The position numbers and the translations under genes were made by a program. From Chrysomallon squamiferum (taxonomy: Eukaryota; Mollusca; Gastropoda; Neomphalida; Peltospiridae), in NCBI GenBank assembly GCA_012295275.1, contig CM022677.1, positions 4,458,553-4,522,552 on the forward strand: a DNA stretch of 64,000 nucleotides, written 5' to 3'. Positions 49,016 to 60,602 of the stretch are shown here, piece by piece (positions within the stretch are counted from its first letter, which is position 1; each line of letters starts with the position of its first letter). Under the pieces are notes generated by a model. That model saw nothing but the letters and a program-made list of their open reading frames with translations. It ran no database searches and was not told the DNA's origin.

Positions 49016-49553
49016 TTATTCTGGTACGTACTGACGAATCACGTTTGTCATCATTCCGAGAATGGCGGGTTTTCGCATTTCTGCTTCGCTTCTTGCCAAA
49101 CATCTGACCTTTAAGAAGATACTTGCCGACAAATCTTCTGTGATATCCAACTTCTCACGTTCTTTCTCTTCCATCTGCTTGGGATCCCGTTTATCTTTTT
49201 CGTTCTCTATTGATAACGTTTCTAACAAGGATCTCAAATATGGCTCATTCCTTTCTCCTGACGTCTTCTCCATTTCTTCAGGATCCCACTCCATCTCTCC
49301 TTCTTTCGTCTTCAGTATTTCTTGCTCCCGTTTTTGTACTGCTTGTTCTGCAGCTTTCAGCATATCAGTGGTGTAGAAGCTTTGACTGTTCTTCCCTACG
49401 TTTCTTTTCACCAGATCTATCAACTGTTTTACTTGCCCTTCATCCTTGTTCACGTTGTACCAGCGCACCTGTCACCGCAATCAGTTTCTTTAAATCCTCC
49501 AGCTGAGATGTAATCGTCGAGAGTCTTCCCGTGTCGCTCCAGTTCATCGATTC
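49016..49553 (-). pseudogene. GIMAP: GIMAP/AIG1-type GTPase, last exon, two frameshifts
   Basis: From acceptor GTTTGTAG it reads IDELERHGKTLDDYISA; then two bases appear lost and it continues EDLKKLIAVTGA; two more are lost (GCGCGC to GCGC) and it reads RWYNVNKDEGQVKQLIDLVK then RNVGKNSQSFYTTDMLKAAE and a charged coiled-coil tail to the stop. This is the end of the AIG1 G domain, with its x-R-[WY]-x-x-[FV]-N-N/D-like motif, followed by the helical C-terminal extension of immune-associated nucleotide-binding proteins. The GTP-binding G1-G4 motifs should be upstream but meet a minisatellite, a gap and satellite DNA. The family is expanded in molluscs and other invertebrates and acts in immunity-related membrane processes. 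Confidence 0.8.
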
Positions 49554-49555
49554 CT

Positions 49556-50580
49556 ACAAACACAGCAGTGAGATAGGAAAACACAACAGTGAGATAGGGA
49601 AACACAACAGTGAGATAGGAAAGATAGGAAAACACAACAACAGTGAGATAGGAAAACACAACAGTGAGATAGGAAAACACAACAGTGAGATAGGGAAAAC
49701 AGTGAGATAGGGAAACACAACAGTGAGATAGGAAAACACAACAGTGAGATAGGGAAACACAACAGTGAGATAGGAAAACACAACAGTGAGATAGGGAAAC
49801 ACAACAGTGAGATAGGGAAACACAACAGTGAGATAGGGAAACACAACAGTGAGATAGGGAAACACAACAGTGAGATAGGAAACAAAAGTGAGAGAGGAAA
49901 ACACAGTGAGATAGGAAAACACAGCAGTGAGATAGGGAAACACAACAGTGAGATAGGGAAACACAACAGTGAGATAGGGAAACACAACAGTGAGAGAAAA
50001 CACAACAGTGAGATAGGGAAACACAGCAGTGAGATAGGGAAACACAACAGTGAGATAGGGAAACACAACAGTGAGATAGGAAACACAACAGTGAGATAGG
50101 GAAACACAGCAGTGAGAGGGGAAAACACAACAGTGAGATGAGAAACAGGGAAAAACACAGCAGTGAGATAGGAAAAAACACAGACAGTGAGATAGGGGAA
50201 ACACAGCAGTGAGATAGGGAAACACAGCAGTGAGATAGGGAAACACAGCAGTGAGAGAGGAAAACACAACAGTGAGATAGGGAAACACAGCAGTGAGAGA
50301 GGAAAACACAACAGTGAGATAGGGAAACACAACAGTGAGATAGGGAAACACAGTGAGTGAGATAGGAAACACAGCAGTGAGATAGGGAAACACAACAGTG
50401 AGATAGGGAAACACAGCAGTGAGATAGGGAAACACAACAGTGAGATAGGAAAACACAACAGTGAGATAGGGAAACACAACAGTGAGATAGGAAAACACAG
50501 CAGTGAGATAGGGAAACACAACAGTGAGATAGGGAAACAACAGTGAGATAGGAAAACACAGCAGTGAGATAGGGAAACAC
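49556..50580 (-). repeat. 20-22-bp minisatellite abutting the GIMAP splice acceptor
   Basis: About 45 units of CCTATCTCACTGTTGTGTTT (minus strand), with CTG/TTG and length variants. The last unit, CTCACTGCTGTGTTTGTAG, forms the acceptor of the GIMAP exon. The array runs into the gap, so its length is unknown. Confidence 0.9.
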
Positions 50581-50780
50581 NNNNNNNNNNNNNNNNNNNN
50601 NNNNNNNNNNNNNNNNNNNNNNNNNNNNNNNNNNNNNNNNNNNNNNNNNNNNNNNNNNNNNNNNNNNNNNNNNNNNNNNNNNNNNNNNNNNNNNNNNNNN
50701 NNNNNNNNNNNNNNNNNNNNNNNNNNNNNNNNNNNNNNNNNNNNNNNNNNNNNNNNNNNNNNNNNNNNNNNNNNNNNNNN
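50581..50780. other. assembly gap of 200 N
   Basis: Exactly 200 undetermined bases between two different tandem arrays. A round-number gap usually means a scaffold join of unknown size. Confidence 0.98.
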
Positions 50781-52130
50781 ACCAAACGGAAAAGTGCCAC
50801 ACGGATTTTCAACTTTTGAAAATCGAATTTTTTCAAGTTTCGTTGAAAATGCTAGGGGTACCTTTTTCAAAGTGCAATAACTTTTTCCGAGCACTTGGGA
50901 AAAATCGGGCGCACATACCCAAAAGTGGGGCAAGGGTTGCCCCACACGGGTCAAAAGTGCCGCACGCCCCACCCAAGGGGAACAACTCGTTTCCGACACG
51001 TGCACAAAAAACGCACATGTTTTTGAAAATTTGCTCGTTTTTTTCAAACGCATTTTCAAAAGGTGCAGCACCTTTGGTAAATGTTGGAAACGTTTTTGCC
51101 ACACTCGCCCCGACGGCGCGCACCTTTTGCACACGTCGAAATATTTTTCCCGACCAAACGGAAAAGTGCCACACGGATTTTCAACTTTTGAAAATCGAAT
51201 TTTTTCAAGTTTCGTTGAAAATGCTAGGGTTACCTTTTTCAAAGTGCAATAACTTTTTCCGAGCACGTGGGAAAAATCGGGCGCACATACCCAAAAGTGG
51301 GGCAAGGGTTGCCCCACACGGGTCAAAAGTGCCGCACGCCCCACCCAAGGGGAACAACTCGTTTCCGACACGTGCACAAAAAACGCACATGTTTTTGAAA
51401 ATTTGCTCGTTTTTTTCAAACGCATTTTCAAAAGGTGCAGCACCTTTGGTAAATGTTGGAAACGTTTTTGCCACACTCGCCCCGACGGCGCGCACCTTTT
51501 GCACACGTCGAAATATTTTTCCCGACCAAACGGAAAAGTGCCACACGGATTTTCAACTTTTGAAAATCGAATTTTTTCAAGTTTCGTTGAAAATGCTAGG
51601 GGTACCTTTTTCAAAGTGCAATAACTTTTTCCGAGCACGTGGGAAAAATCATACCCAAAAGGGGGAACGGGGGCAAGGTTGCCCCGACACGGGTCAAAAG
51701 TGCCGCACGCCCCACCCAAGGGGAACAACTCGTTTCCGACACGTGCACAAAAAACGCACATGTTTTTGAAAATTTGCTCGTTTTTTTTCAAACGCATTTT
51801 CAAAAGGTGCAGCACCTTTGGTAAATGTTGGAAACGTTTTTACCACACTCGCCCCGACGGCGCGCACCTTTTCCACACGTCGAAATATTTTTCCCGACCA
51901 AACGGAAAAGTGCCACACGGATTTTCAACTTTTGAAAATCGAATTTTTTCACATGTTTTTTGAAAAAGCTCGTTTTTTTTCAAACGCATTTTCAAAAGGT
52001 GCAGCACCGTTTTTGCACAAAAAAATGTTTTTGAAAACGTTTTTTGCCACAAACGCATTTTCAAAACGGCGCGTAAATGTTGGAAACGTTTTGGACACGA
52101 CGGCGCGCACGTTTTGGACACGTGTGTATA
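50781..52130 (+). repeat. 372-bp satellite, three units plus degraded end
   Basis: ACCAAACGGAAAAGTGCC starts at 50781, 51153, 51525 and 51897, exactly 372 bases apart. Units are almost identical. The period is a multiple of three, so long frames persist on both strands without being genes. The last unit breaks down after about 60 bases into shuffled pieces (TTTTTGAAAACG, GGCGCGCACGTTTTGG). GC is far higher than in the surroundings. Confidence 0.93.
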
Positions 52131-52337
52131 CTTATGTAAATACTTTTTTTATTTAAAATGGATGATTTCAGGTTTTAGAAGATCTTTGTATAATAGTCAG
52201 ATACTAACAAAGATAGTTAATATTAAAGGAATATTTAAGTGAGTGCATCTCAGTTAAATTTTAGAAATCTTACATCAGACAGTTTATATTGCAAGGTTTA
52301 TTATTATTTTTACTAATTTCACTTCAGCTTCTCACAG

Positions 52338-52461
52338 TGACAATGGGAGGTCAGATGTCACAAAACACCAAGTAACCATTAGCAACGCACCAAGACAGCT
52401 TTCACAAAACTGAGTCAAGATTCATGAGTACTCCAGAACTAAAAAGATCAAACTCTTCAAA
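52338..52461 (+). pseudogene. CAMSAP: CAMSAP linker exon with a frameshift
   Basis: Acceptor CTTCTCACAG and donor TCAAA|GTAAGT, leaving in phase 2. It reads DNGRSDVTKHQVTISNAPRQ then LSQ; one base is lost in a CAAAAC run and it continues TESRFMSTPELKRSNSSK. The STPELKR-SNS stretch is Ser-rich and looks like a phosphorylated linker. Assignment to CAMSAP rests on phase and position. Confidence 0.6.
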
Positions 52462-55400
52462 GTAAGTATTCACTTAATTCACTTTGTTAAGTTTGTAGCG
52501 ATGGATAGACTGGCTCAGTGGTCAGAGTGCATGGCCAAGGTTTGTTGGGTTCTAGGGTCAGTCCTGTATGGAGGAATAATAACGTTATTTAACAATCTAG
52601 CTTGACATCCATGTCTGATATTGCTAAGATCAAGGTATGTGTATAGTTTTCTGAGGAAAGATGTATATTAAAAACAGATTTTTAGTTTGTTGTTTAAAAA
52701 GTGTGTCAGTTCATATTGTAGAATCAGGTTTTCTTTTTTTCAGCTGTTTTGTTGTTTACTTTTTAAAATGGAAAGGACTAGTAAAAACAAGCTGTGTATG
52801 TTCTTAAATAAAATATTTCTTCTTTATTTCATATTTGTTATATTTTAGCAACATTTATATTTATCAATAATCAGGTTATAATACTATATTTTTCAAAGAT
52901 ACTGATTTGTGTTTTTTTTATTCAGAATTTACATTTATGTTTTGGTAAATCACTTTAGACTATTTTTTAAAATATTTATTTTTAATTATTTATTAATTCA
53001 GTGTGTATGTTTATTAGTTTCTGGATATGCATGTATGCAGAATTGAAATCTAAGAGCTGAAATATATTTTTGTCTACAAACATTCATTTGTATCAGTAAA
53101 TGGTATTGATATGCATATATAACAGTAAATAATGTTTAAATAAAAACATTAAAGAAATAAATTGTTTGTTTTTCCTTTTTCAGACACACAGCACAAAACA
53201 GACAAGTGTTGTTATCTAAACTTCAGAATGGGACACACACAGACAGCAGAACAGACAGAAAAATTTCTAAAAAAAAACTGGTATGAAAAACACACATTAA
53301 TTCAGTTAACTATCAATTTACATTCTTCTCAGTTTTTGTGTTGTGTGTATTCTCAATACAGAGTAAGAAAAGCAGATTAGTACAAGGATAGTCTACAATA
53401 ATAAGTAAAGTAATTGTAGTATACAAATATACTGATAACTTAGAATACAATAATAAGTAAAGTAATTGTAGTATACAAATATACTGATAACTTAGAATAC
53501 AATAATAAAAGTAATTGTATACAAATATACTGATAACTTAGAATACAATAATAAGTAAAGTAAAAGTACAAATATACTGATTGTAGTATACAAATATACT
53601 GATAACTACAAGAATACTGATAACTTAGAATACAATAATAAGTAAAGTAATTGTAGTATACAAATATACTGATAACTTAGAATACAATAATAAGTAAAGT
53701 AATTGTAGTATACAAATATACTGATAACTTAGAATACAATAATAAGTAAAGTTATTGTAGTATACAAATATACTGATAACTTAGAATACTTCATTATTTC
53801 CATTCTTCCATTAGCATTGTTTCAGTCTTGTTTCTGTGTCCACAATCATTAAATTTTCTTTATCTTATGATTTATTCTTCTTATTATTATTTGTTTATTT
53901 ATTTGTTATTCCTTAACTTCTACATTTGTTTTCTATCATAACCTTATTAATCCATACAAAAAGCTGTTAAACGATACAACAGACTGAGTATTTTTTTTTT
54001 TTTTTTTTTTTTTGTTTACACTAATTTACTCAGTCTTTTAGGTTTACTTTTACAGTTGGTCCATTACAGCATCACATATATTCATTAAGTTCAACTTTTA
54101 TAAGTAAAATTAGACAATTTTATCATCCATTAGTTTAAAGCATGTTTATCATTTCTTCATTCAGTCACATCTGTTTTCATCATCTATATTAAACTTTATT
54201 TTTTAACTTTAACAAATTCTTGTTTTTTGTTTCTTTTGTTTTAGCATTTTATCTTTATTATTATTATTATTTTTATTATTATTAGTAGTAGTATCATCAT
54301 CATCATCATTATCATCAATCATCATCATTATCATTATTATTATTAATGTTTACACTTATTTTCTATCATAATATCATTAATCCACACAAAACTCTCTAAT
54401 AAGACTGAGTATTTCAGCATTTTACACTAATTTACTCAGTCTGTGACGATTTCTTTTACATTTCTCATATTTTCTGATCATACAGAAAAATTAAAATAAA
54501 AAATGAAACAAAATGTCATCATTTTAATCCTCTTCATCATCATCCTTATTATTATCACATTATTACAGGACTGTAATATCGTAAATTATCTTTTCAGTTA
54601 AATTTTATTTTAATCTTTATTTGTAGGTTGTGTTTTGGTTAAATTAGCTTGCTCACCTGGTTATTAATTTTCATGTTTTAAAATCTCTGCTAATTATTAT
54701 TGTCTAAACTAAATGAAGCCATTGCTTAATTAAATGTAGCAGAAATATTGAAATCTGTTTTTCTTAGATCTTTAAGCTTTAGCAGGAATTATTCTTTCAT
54801 TATATTTGATTTTCTTATTACTGTTTGTTTTTAAAAGACATACATAGTTTTTATAAGTGATTTGTTTTTTGTTTATTTTTATTTTATTCAAATTGCAACG
54901 TAAAGTTTTAAGTTTTTATAAGAGAATTATCTTTCTGATCTGATCTAATTGATAGATAATTGTTATTTATTGTTAGAAAGTTGTAGAAATATCTGAGAGG
55001 GGAAGTTGCAGAGTTAAATCTATCAAGTAGGTGTGAGTGTCTATGACTGTATTAGTTTTATGTTGTTGTTATTACTGAAAAACAAAATCAGCATTAGTTA
55101 CTTCAGAATTTTATATGTAATGTAATTATATTTGTTTTACTTTTTATACATTATTGCCATTTAATACAATATTATTTATCTGTTTATTGATTTATGGTGT
55201 ATTTAAAGATATTTTTATTGATCAACTTATTTATTTATTTATTTGTTTATTTATTGATTTATTTATTTGCTTGTTTGTTTGTTTATCTAGGAGCTGGCTG
55301 AGTCTGATGTTAAACACTTTGTAATTCTGTTCTGTGACGGAGGATGTCAGTACAAGGCTTTGTGTTCTTTCACAGCAGAAACTAATGAATTATAAAAATT

Positions 55401-56234
55401 TGTTGTGTAGGACCTGAAGAAATACCCAATAAAATGATTCATAGGTTTGTAAGTAAGTACATATTACATATTTCATATCTGTCATACTAGATATTACCTC
55501 AAATACAGTCTTGATAAGAAAGTGTATTTTTATGTTATTTTAAATCTGTCTTCATCTTTATAAATTTGTACATTCCTCAACATGCAGCTCATTAATATAA
55601 TGTAAATTAAATGTTTTTGCAAATGATGTTTTTACTAGTTAGTTATTTATTATTTATTAATTTTTTATTTTTTTTAATATAAATTGAAAATAATTTTAGT
55701 AAATTTCTATACTGACCAAGTGAAATGTAGGTGTTTTTTTTAACAAGATTTAAATATTTGTGCATGTCAATAAAACATAGGGTATAGTCTATAACAAAAT
55801 GTTAATCAATATACTTTAGTGGAGTGACTCAACAGCGACAATAAACAAATTTATCAATATATAATTTCTTATACTTTAGTTTAAGTTTCTTTTATTTTAC
55901 GTTTTCTTCTTTTTTTCTTGGTTTTTTTGATAATTTATTAATTATCTCACTGAAATTAAGATTAAAATATTTCACCGAAAAACTTTTTAAAGAATGTTTC
56001 TGTGATAAGAAATTATTTAATACTAATAAGTTATTGTTTTATTTATTAATTATCATGTAATAAATTAATTAATATTATTTTATTTTTCTTACAGATATAA
56101 ATCTGGGGCTAAAAGTTTCACTGACATCAAGCAAACATTTATCTGTGTCCATTGATGCTGTTGTTATTAATAATTCTCTCTGGAAGACTGGGAAACCACA
56201 GCAACGTCAAAGAAAGTGCATTAGGAAGATGTAG
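52338..56234 (+). CDS. CAMSAP: CAMSAP/Patronin microtubule minus-end protein, 3' end (locus)
   Basis: Four plus-strand exons (52338-52461, 53184-53280, 55291-55448, 56095-56234) encode a linker and most of the C-terminal CKK domain, which binds microtubule minus ends. Diagnostic CKK segments are HFVILFCDGGCQYKALCSF, IIKICCVGPEEIPNKMIHRF, YKSGAKSFTDI, SKHLSVSIDAVVINNSLWKT. The start of the CKK domain is not found between 53.3 and 55.3 kb. The N-terminal CH domain and coiled coils would lie upstream, where satellite DNA stands instead. The reading frame is broken in three of the four exons. Confidence 0.82.
52505..52565 (+). mobile_element. tRNA-derived SINE-like fragment
   Basis: TGGCTCAGTGG (52511-52521) fits an RNA polymerase III box A and GGTTCTAGGGTC (52548-52559) resembles box B, about 27 bases apart. 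The flanks do not form a tRNA acceptor stem, so a SINE head remnant is more likely than a tRNA gene. Confidence 0.4.
53184..53280 (+). CDS. CAMSAP: CAMSAP linker exon
   Basis: It enters in phase 1 to match the previous exon (K codon split) and reads HTAQNRQVLLSKLQNGTHTD then SRTDRKISKKKL to donor CTG|GTATGA in phase 0. Basic and disordered, as expected just before a CKK domain. Confidence 0.6.
53394..53790. repeat. 52-bp tandem repeat, about seven copies
   Basis: Units ACAATAATAAGTAAAGTAAT then TGTAGTATACAAATATACTG and ATAACTTAGAAT, 52 bases apart, some truncated. It lies in the CAMSAP intron. Confidence 0.9.
53791..55290. other. AT-rich CAMSAP intron
   Basis: No exon recognised although the start of the CKK domain would be expected here. 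It includes a T-run at 53992-54013 and ATT/ATC triplet tracts at about 54256-54340. Confidence 0.5.
55291..55448 (+). pseudogene. CAMSAP: CAMSAP CKK-domain exon 1 with a frameshift
   Basis: Acceptor TTTATCTAG, donor TTT|GTAAGT. It reads ELAESDVKHFVILFCDGGCQ then YKALCSFTAETNE, loses one base, and continues IIKICCVGPEEIPNKMIHRF. The family has FRD at the FCD position, so CGT has probably become TGT. Confidence 0.85.
56095..56234 (+). pseudogene. CAMSAP: CAMSAP CKK-domain last exon with a frameshift
   Basis: Acceptor TTTTCTTACAG. It reads YKSGAKSFTDI; two bases (probably CC of a Pro codon) are missing, then SKHLSVSIDAVVINNSLWKT and GKPQQRQRKCIRKM to TAG at 56232-56234. The entry phase also does not match the upstream exon. 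Confidence 0.82.
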
Positions 56235-56831
56235 ATCTCACAACACACATGACCATCGTCCTGACATCATCAGCAGCTACAGCAGTTGACTCTTTACATC
56301 GTTGTCAAGTTTACAGTTCTTCGTGACAAATGTTTTATAAATGTATATATATTTGTTTATTATTTTATTTATCTTTTTTATTTTATTTTCTGCAGTGGAC
56401 AATATTCTATTTGTTTTTCTGACTTTAATATCTTTTTCATGAGAGTTTTTCTTTCACTTTTTGTAGTAGTTTGTCAGTGACAGAAATTGGATATTACAAT
56501 TGTTTACATAGTCTTTCAAAATGTCTAAATATCTGAAGAAATAGTTACAGTTAAACAAAGTTTGTTTTGTGAATTTTTTTATATTATCTTTTTCTTTAGC
56601 CATGAATAAAGCAAACAAAAAGATATATTAGAAAAATTATATTCATTTTAGACACAATATAAAACAATAAATATTGCTTAAATATTTCCCAATTAGTGTT
56701 TGATTAATTATATATAAATGTCATTTGATTTACCTTCTACTTCCAATTAGTGTTTGATTAATTATATATAAATGTCATTTGATTTACCTTACTACTCCCA
56801 GTCTATCAGCTTCTCTCACTCTTTCTGCATG

Positions 56832-56865
<34 letters not shown>

Positions 56866-57712
56866 ATCTGCCTAGTTCTAGTAACTAAATATCTCTGTCT
56901 GTCTCTGTGTCTGATTGTCTACATTACCAACCTACCTATCTACCCAGTGACTACCAGTCTCTAAATAATGTTACTTCCTAAATAAATGTATCTATGTACC
57001 TCTGTATTCTTTTGTTTTATATTTGTCTGTCTTTCTGAATAAATGTATCTATGTACCTCTTCTTTTGTTTTATATTTGTCTGTCTTTCTGAATAAATGTA
57101 ATAAATGTATGAATAAATGTATCTATGTACCTCTGTATTCTTTTGTTTTATATTTGTCTGTCTTTCTGAATAAATGTATCTATGTACCTCTGTATTCTTT
57201 TGTTTTATATTTGTCTGTCTTTCTGAATAAATGTATCTATGTACCTCTGTATTCTTTTGTTTTATTTTCTGTCTTTTAAATCTATCTGTATTCTTTTTTG
57301 TTTTATATTTGTTTTATATTTGTCTGTCTTTGAATAAATGTATCTATGTACCTCTGTATTATTTTGTTTTTATTTTTGTCTTTTGAATATATCTATGTTC
57401 TGTATTCTTTTTGTTTTATATTTTCTGTCTGTCTAATAAAATGTATCTATGTCTCTGTATTCTCTGTATTTTTGTTTTTATTTGTAGCTTTCTAGCTTTC
57501 TGTCTAGTCTCTGTCTATAGTCTATCTGTCTATCTATATAATATACCTATGTGTCTATCTATGGATATATATGTCTAAACATATAATCTGTAAATATCTG
57601 TTTTGGCAATTTTTTCTGTAAATATTTCTCCCAACTGTAACATTGTTCTTTAACACTAACAATGATTATTATGAACAATTAAAAAAATGTGTTTATTGTT
57701 GTCTATGCTAAG
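56235..57712. other. CAMSAP 3' flank with repeats
   Basis: Probable 3' untranslated region followed by AT-rich sequence. A 48-bp segment (CCAATTAGTGTTTGATTAAT...) is duplicated at about 56689-56788, (GT)n lies at 56832-56861 and a ~57-bp repeat around GAATAAATGTATCTATGTAC occupies about 56980-57360. Confidence 0.55.
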
Positions 57713-57795
57713 ATATTTGGACAACCATTCATAGTGTCAAGAATTAACATACGAGTAGATGATGTTAAAAGTACAGAACTGGAGGCAAAAGTCAG
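57713..57795 (+). CDS. exon of an unidentified plus-strand gene
   Basis: Acceptor TTGTCTATGCTAAG, donor GTCAG|GTATAG in phase 2. It reads IFGQPFIVSRINIRVDDVKS then TELEAKVR. The stretch is well formed and protein-like, but I do not recognise the family. Confidence 0.5.
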
Positions 57796-58298
57796 GTATA
57801 GTGATGATGTCAGTCTTTTTGTTTCTCTCTTACTATCTCTAATTTTCTCCTTGCATCTCTGATTCTCTCTTTCCCATTGTTTGTTTCTTTCACTGTCTTT
57901 CCCTGTTCATAAAGTGTATATGTATAATTATGATACTTAGGTGTGTCTGTTGATTTTTGCTTTGATGGAAGGAAAACATAAAAAAAAATGTAAAAACAAT
58001 TAATGGTAATTGATAAAACAAATTTTAAAATTTACAAAGAAGTCCTTTCATTTGTAATTATATATATTGATATCATCTGCTTACAAAATTTTGTCATTTC
58101 TTTTTTTAAAATGGACAGGAATGAAAGCTCATCTTTAAATAACTTTTTTTATCAAACTATACGAATAAAGGAATGAATGTTTAAGGACACCCCAGCATGA
58201 AAAATATATCAGCTACTGGGTGACAAACAAAGGTAAATACAACAATACAAATCTATACCTGATTACATTAATATTAAATATTGAAATGTTTTTCTCAG

Positions 58299-58404
58299 AC
58301 AAGAAGTGGAGAAGAGGATGAGCTAATTGTGCAGAACACAGAGGAGTCATGGAAACGTCACACTTACAGATTAGCTCACCCCGTGTACACTGAAGTAGAA
58401 CTTG
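58299..58404 (+). pseudogene. second exon of the unidentified plus-strand gene, with a frameshift
   Basis: After acceptor TTTTTCTCAG the phase-matched frame reads (R)QEVEKRMS then stop; shifted by one missing base it reads LIVQNTEESWKRHTYRLAHP then VYTEVELG to a GTGAAA donor. Joined to the previous exon it gives a continuous, sensible peptide apart from that base. Unknown function. Confidence 0.5.
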
Positions 58405-59052
58405 GTGAAAGTGATTGTGTAGTTTATCTGATGATAGAAAATTGTTTTCAATTACAGTTCTATCAGGTACATTCTGAGAGAATAGTATTTTTTCTCTTTT
58501 CCAGTTTGTATTAGGATAAAATAATATTAGTATTTTCTGACATATTTTCTTTTGTCCCATTTGTCTGGGGATAAAGTGATACTGTTAAGTTCATATCCCG
58601 TTTTTTCCCAATTACAGAGGTTAAGTTTTCTATGCCATTCTGTATTTTCTGATATAGATAATGTCAATTCTACTTCATAGAAAATGATTTTAAAAATGCT
58701 CTATAGAAAATGTTCTGATACAAAGAATGATAATTTCAACCATGACATTGCCTCTATCAAGTGTTCTGATATAGAAAATAATACTTTATACCATCCTGTT
58801 TGTATGATTTTTTTAATGCTCTATTCAACATTTTCTGTTATACAGAATACCATGATAAAATACACTGTTAATTCGCTCATACTGATACTAATATTTATGT
58901 TTGGATAAAATATAAGGACCAAAGTTTATAAAGGAAATCATATTTTTATTAGATTTTTGTTTTCAGAGTGTTATCTTTGTTGTTTTCATTGAAGTGTTTT
59001 TATAAGAAGTGTTTTTGATAATATCAGTTATTATTTATTTAATTTATGTTCT

Positions 59053-59524
59053 GGGTCATTCCATGTCAAGTCACACCAAAAAAACAAAAATTTAAACCCG
59101 ACTGTCTCAGATTTTTATGAAACTTGGTATACTTGTTTTTTAAATCTATATTGTGGCTAAACAAAAAATATTACACCCAGGAAACTTTTATATGTTTTAG
59201 AAAACATGTGGGAGATTAAATTTCAATAAAGGTTATCTCAAGGTCACGTGATCCACATGATCAATTTCGAGGTCATAGCAAAGGTCAAAAGGTCAATGTA
59301 CTACAGATTTGGAATCCTTGTCATATTGTCTTTTCAACAATACCAATTTTATGAAGATTGGCCCAGTTGTTCCTGAGATATGAGGGTTCTAAGGTTGGTG
59401 GTCACGCCCATTTTTGCCACTGATCCGATTGGGCTACAGATTTGGTTCTGTGGGATCCCAGTCAACAAGTTTCATCTGAGACGGTCCGGTTTAACCCATT
59501 GGGTGATTTGACACGGAATGACCC
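59053..59524. mobile_element. MITE-like element with 22-bp terminal inverted repeats
   Basis: It begins GGGTCATTCCATGTCAAGTCAC and its other end, in reverse complement, matches 20 of those 22 bases. It is 472 bp, non-coding, with GC above its flanks, and is bordered on both sides by TTCT, a candidate 4-bp target-site duplication. Such elements are mobilised by a transposase elsewhere; the superfamily is not decided. Confidence 0.75.
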
Positions 59525-60206
59525 TTCTGCACTGTATGTATGGGGATGTATGTCAGTATGTATGTTGGTATGTTTCTGCATATATATGTGCCTGTGTGTG
59601 TGTGTGTGTGTATATATGTCAGTATGTATGTTGGTATGTCTGTGTGGATGGGTGGGTGTTGCCTAAGTGAATGTGTGTCTGTGTTTGTGTTGTAATGTTT
59701 GTATATGTGATATTTCAGTGTTTATTTTGTGTCTTGTATGTATGTGTACTTGAGTGCATGAATTTATGTTCCTGCATATATATGCATCAAATAGAAAATA
59801 AACTCAGCAAATAAAGCATAAAATCTATTTATTTAGCAGAATTTAAGTAACAGATGTAGTTAAATTATATAATCTTTTTACATTTGTTTATAAAGCACAT
59901 ATAATTTGACAGTACCAGTATTATGTTTTTTACAGGCATTTCTAATTAATTGTTTTATTTGTTACAATTTTGCTGTTGAATTTGATTTTTTAATTCATTG
60001 TTACTGTTTCTTGGTAAATAAAAAAGAAATATAAAATTGTTTTCAGGGTGTTTATTATTATTGATATAGTTTTTAATTTCGGTAGGAAATTGTATTTGCT
60101 TTCTTTCTTTATTTCATATGTTTTAATAATTTAAAGTTAGTTTGCCAGAAGTTTTATCAAAAGAGTTATTTCCCTTATGAAAATTATTATCCATGGTCAG
60201 TTGCTC

Positions 60207-60244
<38 letters not shown>

Positions 60245-60540
60245 TACTGATTATGATAACTAACAAACAAATAAATAAATAGTATTAATTGGTAATACTA
60301 AAGAGGTTTATTTCTGATTAAAATAAATAATGTAAATTGTTTTGTTTTTTTAAATTACATATTGGGCTGTTCATTTAAAAGAAAACTGGAATGATATGTA
60401 AACTTTGTGATAAATGTACAAAATTGAGTCCAAGAATTTTTGAAATTGTAAATAATAGTTACTAGAAAAGTTATATTTATTCTTGAATATTAATCAAAAG
60501 GAAACAAAGGAATATATATATGTATATATGTATGTATGTA

Positions 60541-60602
<62 letters not shown>

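Noticed and set aside
49556-50580. CRISPR-like short regular repeats
   Set aside because: Units are contiguous without unique spacers; an ordinary minisatellite.
49554-51815. A 753-codon minus-strand frame across the minisatellite, the gap and the satellite
   Set aside because: It includes 200 N and stays open only because the 372-bp period is a multiple of three and the minisatellite lacks stops.
52505-52580. Functional tRNA gene
   Set aside because: Box A and box B are present but the acceptor and anticodon stems do not pair convincingly.
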